64,000 nucleotides of DNA, taken from the NCBI GenBank assembly GCA_900239685.1, contig OENT01000356.1, forward strand, positions 1-64,000. The letters are read 5' to 3'. This DNA is from Rotaria macrura. Lineage: Eukaryota > Rotifera > Eurotatoria > Philodinida > Philodinidae. The notes under the pieces were generated by a model. The model was not told the origin of the DNA, ran no database searches, and saw only the letters and a list, made by a program, of their open reading frames with translations. Positions 56,177 through 64,000 of this stretch are shown piece after piece (position 1 is the stretch's first letter; each line of letters starts with the position of its first letter). A program made the position numbers and the translations under genes.

Positions 56177-59100
56177 CGTTTATCTGAAACAAAAATGAAT
56201 AATTAGGATATTCTACTCATGGCTATAAATCTGTACACTAAAAGCATGTTTCGGTCAATATGTGCACACGTCTTATGCTTCTATTTCGTTCTTTGATTTC
56301 GTTTTTCTTTTCTTCGTTGTTCTTCTACACTATAGTCGTACATACACATATGCACGCATTGCATGAATGAAAGGAAAAAAAAGATTCAATTTTGTTATTC
56401 AAGTGACGAAGTTGGTTTTTTCCTTCGTTCTTCTATCTATGTCTTTGCTAATCTCATCTATACTCGTACTCGTATCGTTGATCTACAGATTTTTGGTCAC
56501 TGGGCAAAATAACAATCATACGCTCTTACCAAATAGACTAGATAAAGAAAAGAACGCATACAAAAGTTCTATACTTATCGACTTGTATTAAATGGGGAAA
56601 TGCAAAGAGAAACATACCCATGTTGTCTTTAACGCAGAACAAATATCATCAAAGATTTTTCTTTTTTGTTTTTTTTTATTATATTCGTTGTTATTAATAA
56701 AAGATTATGTTATAATTTGTACGATTTTGAATATAGAACATGAACCAAGCTTAGATTGCTCATATAAAAATCGTATGAAAAGAAATATACCGATAGTATA
56801 ACATAAGTAAATGCGTGTGTAGGTACTCCATATGTGTAATTTATCGAATCGTAAGATTATTAATAGAACCTTGAAATATATAGAATTTATTTGTAAGAAT
56901 AATATTTATTTCTTCAAACAAGAAAGAATAGTGTACGTCGTCATAGTTCGAATTGAAGTGCAAATATATTCACTAATAATTAGAATAAACATGAAATCTA
57001 TTGATCGGTTTATATTGTATTTAATTTCGATGGATACATTGGAATTCACGACAAATGATAAATAAGTTTGTTTTTTTTTGCTTTTAGGGAAGATTTTATA
57101 TAATCGTCATGTAAATCTTTTGATCAAGGAGTAGATTAATTTTCTTTGTGACCTTTTTTAAATATATATAAGAATGATATGTAAGTCATTGGATGTTCTA
57201 AGTTAATAGATGTCAAGTCGATATGCAAATGTATTATAGAATAGAGAAGTTGTTAGATGTAGTTTTATTTCATAACAAGATTCTAAGAAAATCTTTATGG
57301 AAAAATAATCTATATGTTTGTTCTTATTTCGATTGACGTTCGATTCTTAATCGATTTTTCTTATAACCTTGATAGCAGTTTTTTTTTTCATAGCTATTAG
57401 ATCGATGGAAATGTGATGTTATTGTTTACAATATATAGACAATATGCTTCTGGTTTTCTGCTTCGTTTCATGTTCTTTTTTTTTTTTCTACTTTCGTTTA
57501 TTGATAATATAAATATACATAAATGACATAACTCATCACTCAAATTACCAAGTTCGAATGAATCTACTTACGTAGGTCGACATAATTAAACATCTTCATG
57601 AGATTTTCTCTATAACAAGAAAAAACTGCGGATCATATCGATTTATTAATATTGTATGTATTGAGATGAAACTTATATTCCTCTTGTTAAATATATTCAA
57701 ATCATAGTCGAGACTAATTTTCGAGCTTGAATAAGATGATTACAATGAACATATCATATTCTTGTGAAGTAGCACATTCTTGTGAAACACGAGTGTCGAA
57801 CTACGAACATCGAAAATAATACCATCGACAGACATGTCTCACTATGATATAAAACACTTATTTAATGTTTGTATGAAAGCATATGCTAAAGAAATGTATC
57901 CAAAGTAAAATTAACGATGATTTAATGAATCAGTAGAGATCTGATTTGTTTGACTTGAAAATTAGTTCATCTCATTTTTTGAAGTGAAAATAATTAATAA
58001 ATACGAATATGAAAACATGATTGTGATCGAACATTTCAACGGACAGTACAACACTAATCGTAATATATGAACAATGTCTTTTTTTTGTAACTCACAACAG
58101 TAGTCAATGTGTGTTGTACGTTTCAATCTATTCAAATTTCATGGAATTTTCGAATAAACATTTCGTTCAGCACAAGTTGTTTCGTTATTGTCCTTTTGAT
58201 AGAAAATTCATTAATACTGACATCATCGACGTTTCATAATGAACAACTATGGATGTAAAGAAAGAGTTTCTTTGAATTGAATTATTATCCTTAAAACTTT
58301 ATTTTTTTATTTAATTACATAGATATTTGAAATATCTCACACTTTCAAGCATTAGTCTAGATTCACGATTATTGAAATAGATGAATCTTAATTTATCGTA
58401 CTGCAATGATATTTTGAAGTAATAGTGTATATAAGCATGTTGTTCAAAATTTTATTCTTCAAGGCCTCCGCTCCCACTTTCTGGACCAAAACCTTTTCAT
58501 TTTTTCTGCCCTACGTGTGTTTTGAAAAGTTCTCTTTGTACTTACTAGTGACATTTTGAGAACTGATACACATAGGACTTAATCATAAAAAAGAACGAAA
58601 GAATAAAATGATTGTCATAGTGGTATAGCACGTTTTTCTCTCTCTTTCCAGATGTTTTGGTGATCCGAGATTTTAGAAGAAATCTACTAACTCACCACCG
58701 TTTCTCAGCCACGATCAATTCGATCGGACTCGAATTTTTTTTTCTACGGATATTAGAGACACTTTAGAGCATCTACATTTTTAATTTTGAAGAATATTAT
58801 ACTGCTGACTTTTTCCCGGTCTCGTAACGTAAGAACTATTCGATAAAATATATATTTTTTTAGGATGCTCTTCGTATTTTGATCTGTGTATTCGAAAGGA
58901 AAGAGAGAGAGAGAGAAAAAAAAAAGAAACCAGAAAAAGCAGACACCCTATAGTATCTGAAAAAAAACGTTTCAACTCAAGTAAGCATATCTCCTCAAAG
59001 AAACGGGAAATTTCGAGTCTATGATAACTTTTTTTCTACTCCTCGAAATCTATCTACTCTGAAAGTTTCAAAATATTCTGATGAGTGTTTCTCGGAAAGT

Positions 59101-61522
59101 GCTCGAAAAACTATTACTTATTTCGGTAAAAAAAGACACATGGGTATTTCTTTTAATAACTATTGACAAGAGCAGAGTAGAAGGGCGTGGTTTTCACCAC
59201 TAGAAAGACCACACTCACCACCTTACCTCCATCAGATTATGAAGAGATATGAACGTTTTGTGGAACTCGCATATATTTTCGAATAGGGAGTAAATCTATA
59301 AGATCGAGTTTTTTATGCTCTTCATCTATTTCACCATCCTGCAGTAATAGACCCCCTCCTCCCTATTTTAGTTACCGTTTATTTCAATGCTTGGAATACG
59401 AAAAGTGTTAAATTACGACAAATGAATAACGCAACGTTAAAAATAACGAGCGAATAGCAACAATGAAAATGAAAAATTGAATGCCAACCAGGAACAGACG
59501 ATACAAAAGTATTCGTGGTTTTAAATTTTCTGTATTTTCTATTAGTGTATTATGAAACTATAGATATGTGAGTTCCACATTTTAGTCCCCAATGGAGCTA
59601 CGTTAATAAAAATTTTTGAAAATCGATCTCTGTTCTTATAGATCAGTATGTTCATCAGTTTTATTTATCTATATTGTAACCTAATGTCTGCTAAATAAAC
59701 CATGATACTTTTTGGAAGCAGGACTAAATCTTCTGAAATTTCGCCCTGTGATAATATATCTAGTGGTGCATAGAATATTCTGAAAATTTCAGTTGAAAAG
59801 TATGGTCTTCTTTTTTCTCGAAATCGATAATAGTTGTTTCAGTGTGATCATACTTCTTCATAACATCATACGTAACTAATTTACGTGCTATATCAAACAA
59901 TAGCATATACAAAATAAAAGCAAGAATCGTAAAAAAAAAACACTTGCCATCTATCTTCTCATACTGCGTGTGTTCTACTGCTATTCAGGACTCCTGAATC
60001 AGCAGATCAATCATTTACAGCAAGAAAATGAACAGAGAATTTAGACGCTATATACTATGGCATGTAGAATAATAGTCTTCTGTAGCACGTTATGTTTTGT
60101 ACCCAAAAAGTAAGGCAAAACCTAATGCGATAAAGTCAACTGAAGAAAATCATTCGAGAAACTTGATCGTGTTGATCTTTGAAAATGTCCGATTCTACTA
60201 CGGAATAATTTTACTTACGTCTATGGAATGAAGATTCAAATTTTTGAAGAATTTCGACTAAATAATTCTAATAATCTTCATCATTTCAACATATCATTTT
60301 TTATTTTAAATCTACAATAATTCACTAGACATCTAATAGTGGTATCATAGTAATATCACATATTTTTATCGTACACATTCCATTTATCCGTATATATATA
60401 TATATATATTTTCATTCACCAATCAAAGGTTGGTTTTTGCATATATAAATGTTATTTTCAATGGTGTTTTATCACAATGTATGGTTGATTAAAAACGATT
60501 GTATCCTCTATCACAGAATAATAGCTAAAAGTACAATGCAACAAGTTTGCATGACATTTATTCTAACAGTCAAAGTTTCAAGTTTTGTTATGTAATATAG
60601 ATGAAACAAGAAATCATTGAACCTATATATTGCATTCGATGAATGTATCTTCTTAAAACAGTACTCCTATTATGTTCGGATGGATTCGTTGATCTAAGGC
60701 TTGTGTGTTTTTAAATCTTGCGTGGTAAATAATCAAACAACGACTAAATATAGGAAGATTTACAGAATCAAAATTTTATGATAGTATAATGCGACGAATC
60801 TATTGACTGTGATTTAGTCAATTTCTAACATTTGAATGCAGTATAAGATAAGAAATCGATCGATGTGACCTTATCTATTTAACACTCTTATGATTAATCT
60901 AAGATCAATCGGTGCATATTTTATGCTATAATGAAGACTTATTAGAGAAGATTAAGTTGAAACAAAAGAAAAAAAGAAATCATTGAGATGATTGAATAAC
61001 ATTTTAACAGAATACAATTCTATTGTTTCAAAAAATTTAGTCAATCACTTTTATATTTTACATTCGAAATGAAATCGTTCAATTGTAATCATTATTGAAA
61101 TATATTAAAATTTTGAATTCTCGATAAACTACATTTTGTTTTCATTATCTGCTATTTCCTATTGATATTGAATATAATCAACTACTAACCACTAATGTTT
61201 TCTTTTTTGTTTAAATAATGACATTTAATTGTTGTTATATTTCTAGTATGTAGACAAACATGACGTGCTAGAATGTAATACAGATATCTCAATATATTAA
61301 AAAGGTATTTGTCAATAGTCGTTCTATTTGTTGAATCGTTATAAACTAAGCACACACATGCATGTGAATATATCACTGAATGTAAATATAAACTAAGAAA
61401 GAAATAAAATAAGGATCATTGAATAAAATCACAAGAAAAAGAATGTCTACGAATTTGAATTAATAATGAAAACTTGCAGATTTCACTAATCGATCAATCT
61501 ATTGCAAGCAAAAATAAAAATT
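56177..61522. other. Intergenic, upstream of membrane-protein gene; no gene recognised
   Basis: It must contain the membrane-protein promoter. Microsatellites: TA runs near 60390-60410 and a GA run near 58900-58915. Open frames (56367-56591, 56592-56801, 56832-57065, 58781-58975, 61185-61376) are short, AT-driven and without recognisable features. No terminal-repeat element was found. Confidence 0.5.
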
Positions 61523-64000
61523 TTATTCTCTCATTTTTTTGTTGCATAATAATATACATGCCTTTGAAATGCCTCGATGAATAAATAAATCTAGAACACA
61601 TAATTCTTCTTGTGTTTCTTGTAAATGACGTTTATACATTTGCCAATCATCAAAACTTGGCACGGACTTTTGCTGATTTTTAACAGACGACGATTCGGCA
61701 TTGAGGGCTGTTTCAATTACCTAGGAATAGTTTACAAAAAGATAATATGTGTGAAGCATTACAAGAAGAAAACTATTGTATTTGTTTAAATACTTCTTTA
61801 ACGAGTGAGCGATCGATACTTTTTTGAGCGTCAATTACTGACAATTGATGTCTCTGTAGGTTTTCTATTGTTTGTTCAAGTTCAATTATAACCCATTCGA
61901 ATCGATTGAGAATTTGTTTTCGCACTTTAAGTAAATCTTGATCGACATAAGATTCTTCTGATTGTGTATATTGATTAAATAAATGTAAACGATGTTGACT
62001 TACAATAGTAAGATAGTTTTTTAATATTTTCAAGAATTGCTATGAAACAGTTAAAAAAAAACGATATCATAAAAAACAGCGAAACGTCAGGTATTATTTT
62101 ACAGAACGTGTATGTCGAATATATGGATCTGTTTGAACATATTTACTTTCAGATTGAAAACTCGTCTAGAATGAAGTCGAATCGACAAAACAAACAAGAT
62201 ATTTCAGTTTTTACATTTCATCATATTACCATTGAAGAAGAAAATTTCTTATCTGTATCAATTAATACCACATAAAATTGTCGATTATATTTTTATTAGA
62301 AGAGAGAAAATGTCGTTAGTAGACACATTTTTCCTCTTTGTGCATAGATATTCTTATGCTCACCTCGCTTTTTTCTTCTTGCTTACTGCATAGAATTGCT
62401 TTTTACGTACGATAGCTTATATACACATAAATTGTCGAATGACAGAGTGGCTTTGACAAAGAAAAAAAGAGCATAGAATAACAAGTAGATTTTAGTTACC
62501 GTTCTGTTAATGATATGTTTGCTTGTTGATGTTTAAAAAATGAATATGATTTACCTGGAAGCTAGACAAGGCCGATACGAACGTCAACTGCTGAATTCGC
62601 AGATGTTTTTTATGTCTTTTATAAATAAATATGATGAATCTTTCTATCAATAGATCTGATGTTTTGCATCAAATACAATTATATTTGTTTTTCTGTTTTG
62701 TGGTATTTATGAAATAGAAAAGAAAGAAATTTTGATTGAATTGAAACAGAAATTTTCATCATCTACATAGACGAAATGAAATTATGTATAAATACATTTA
62801 TACATGCGTCAATTCGTTTTCTTGGCCTTATAGTTAAGTGTACATTGAACATTTTTTATGCTATTGAGTTTAATTTGTAACTTAAATTGCTGTGTCTAGT
62901 ACCATAAAATTATATTCATTTTTCATCATCCATGATATTTATTTAATCGATATTTCAACACCAATAAAAATCAAGGACAAATAAAAACACATATGAGAAT
63001 AACTACGGTATAATATTCATGAAAAGAAAAATCAGTCAATAAACCAGATTATTGTTCAATGATAGTTTAACGCATGTTGATTTGATAGTAATTCTAAAAA
63101 TAAATCATTAAAAACAAGTATTGCGACATAATAAATTTAAATCATGCAGCGACAAATTTACATGCATAGTAAATATTTGTGCCCATCAATGAATGTAATA
63201 CATTAAAGACTAATCTTACTTACTCGAGCTTGTTTCATCGAAAGATTGTGATTTTGATGAAAAATCTAATTTACATCGATGTTTTGATGATGCTGAATAT
63301 TGAAGATCGAAAGATTTTATAGATGTTTGTTCATATGACACGCTATATAGAGCTACATCTGGTTGATGACGAATTCGACTTGTTCGAGTCATAGATTTGT
63401 AGGATAAATTTTGATGATTATTCAAGGAATGATATACAGAATCATTGTTTTGTGCTTTGATAGATAGACAATCGTCTACCATTGTTTTTATTCGTTGTAA
63501 TAGTTTATCTACTTCATTTGTTGATGATGAATGATTGAACCTATTCAAATCATCGGATGTTACCATCGTGGTTACCGTTGAAAGTGAATCTTTTATGTCA
63601 TCGCATTTCTTTTGATTATCATGATTGTCAAATAATGACGATGTTGATTGTTGAGATGATATATAATTGAGTAAGGCCGATGAAATATTATTAACAAATA
63701 AATCTTCTTGATTAATAGTTTCGTCTATCGATGGAATATTAGTTGACGTGTCTTGTACCGATTTCATAAGATTCAATGGACTTGTTGGTTGTGACGTTAA
63801 ATCAGGAAGACTAACAGTCTATGAAACACAAGTAGAAACAAAAACTAAATGTTTACTTCACAAGTTATAACGTTTTATATATATATTGTATCGACTGGAA
63901 TTTAGATAAAACGTACCGTGCTTCGTTTTAATGAAACCGATGAATTTTTACGTGAATGTTGACTACTACTCGGCTTTGAGTGAAATTCATATGATAATAA
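61523..64000 (-). CDS. Coiled-coil protein of unknown function, 3' part (5' partial)
   Basis: Minus-strand exons: 64000-63917 (runs off the window), 63818-63220, 62385-62364, 62039-61794, 61720-61523. Junctions are GT-AG and the frames close to a TAA at 61525-61523, giving 382 visible residues. The first two exons are Ser/Asn-rich, probably disordered, with a short helix near EVDKLLQRIKTMVDD. The last two are strongly helical and charged: a segment with LLKVRKQILNRFEWVIIELE and another with WQMYKRHLQETQEELCVLD, likely coiled coils. The 22-nt exon is required to keep frame: the frame is otherwise closed by the TAA just after exon 63818-63220. I do not recognise the family. The exon set is moderately sure; the microexon is inferred from frame and splice sites. 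Confidence 0.6.
62386..63219. other. Intron of the coiled-coil gene
   Basis: An 834-bp minus-strand intron from GTAAGA to a CTATGCAG acceptor. It contains no recognised repeat. A 36-bp exon-like stretch at about 62554-62589 cannot be joined in frame. Confidence 0.5.

Noticed and set aside
62554..62589. Possible 36-nt exon between GAATTCAG and GTAAAT on the minus strand
   Set aside because: Joining it to the preceding exon with either available donor gives an immediate stop; the 62385-62364 microexon closes the frame instead.

Overview
This window is eukaryotic and most likely from a bdelloid rotifer. It is AT-rich (roughly 30% GC by eye), with protein genes cut by many introns of 50-90 bp. 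The first two genes have the F-box/leucine-rich layout typical of the very large bdelloid F-box family. Several start codons sit directly or a few bases after a polypyrimidine-AG splice acceptor, which fits spliced-leader trans-splicing, known in bdelloids. The species cannot be named from sequence alone. The long TE-filled introns argue against a compact genome such as Adineta vaga. No cellular RNA gene and no CRISPR were recognised.

Layout, left to right: (1) 154-1362, the 3' exon of an F-box/LRR-like gene behind a transposon end. (2) 3700-5530, a diverged duplicate of 34380-34990, interrupted by a 1.09 kb hAT-like element. (3) 5859-7585, a complete two-exon F-box gene. (4) 8127-32275, a complete 27-exon orthologue of the HECT ubiquitin ligase HECTD1; all exon phases close to a 2352-residue protein ending in an intact HECT domain (Cys2321). 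(5) 35894-38612, a C2H2-like, polyQ protein. (6) 39198-51696, an 815-residue Cys-cluster protein of unknown function. (7) 55563-56176, minus strand, a four-pass membrane protein. (8) 61523-64000, minus strand, the 3' part of a coiled-coil protein gene that includes a 22-nt microexon.

The genes have two intron classes: short introns of 50-90 bp and a few long ones of 1-6 kb. Nearly all recognisable repeats lie in the long introns or between genes. They include: two hAT-like elements with the same ends; one hAT-like element with 21-bp perfect inverted termini and a perfect 8-bp target duplication that carries a nested second element; four copies of a ~0.55 kb family called R1 here; long-armed inverted-repeat elements; nested palindromes; and a ~110 bp MITE. 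R1 copies sit in opposite orientation on either side of exon blocks in both HECTD1 and the 815-residue gene.

The genes are not an operon or pathway. The F-box genes (substrate receptors of SCF-type ubiquitin ligases) and HECTD1 (a HECT ligase) both belong to ubiquitination, but nothing in the sequence shows that they act together. Exon joints were assigned by eye from GT-AG sites, reading-frame closure and, for HECTD1, similarity to the vertebrate protein.
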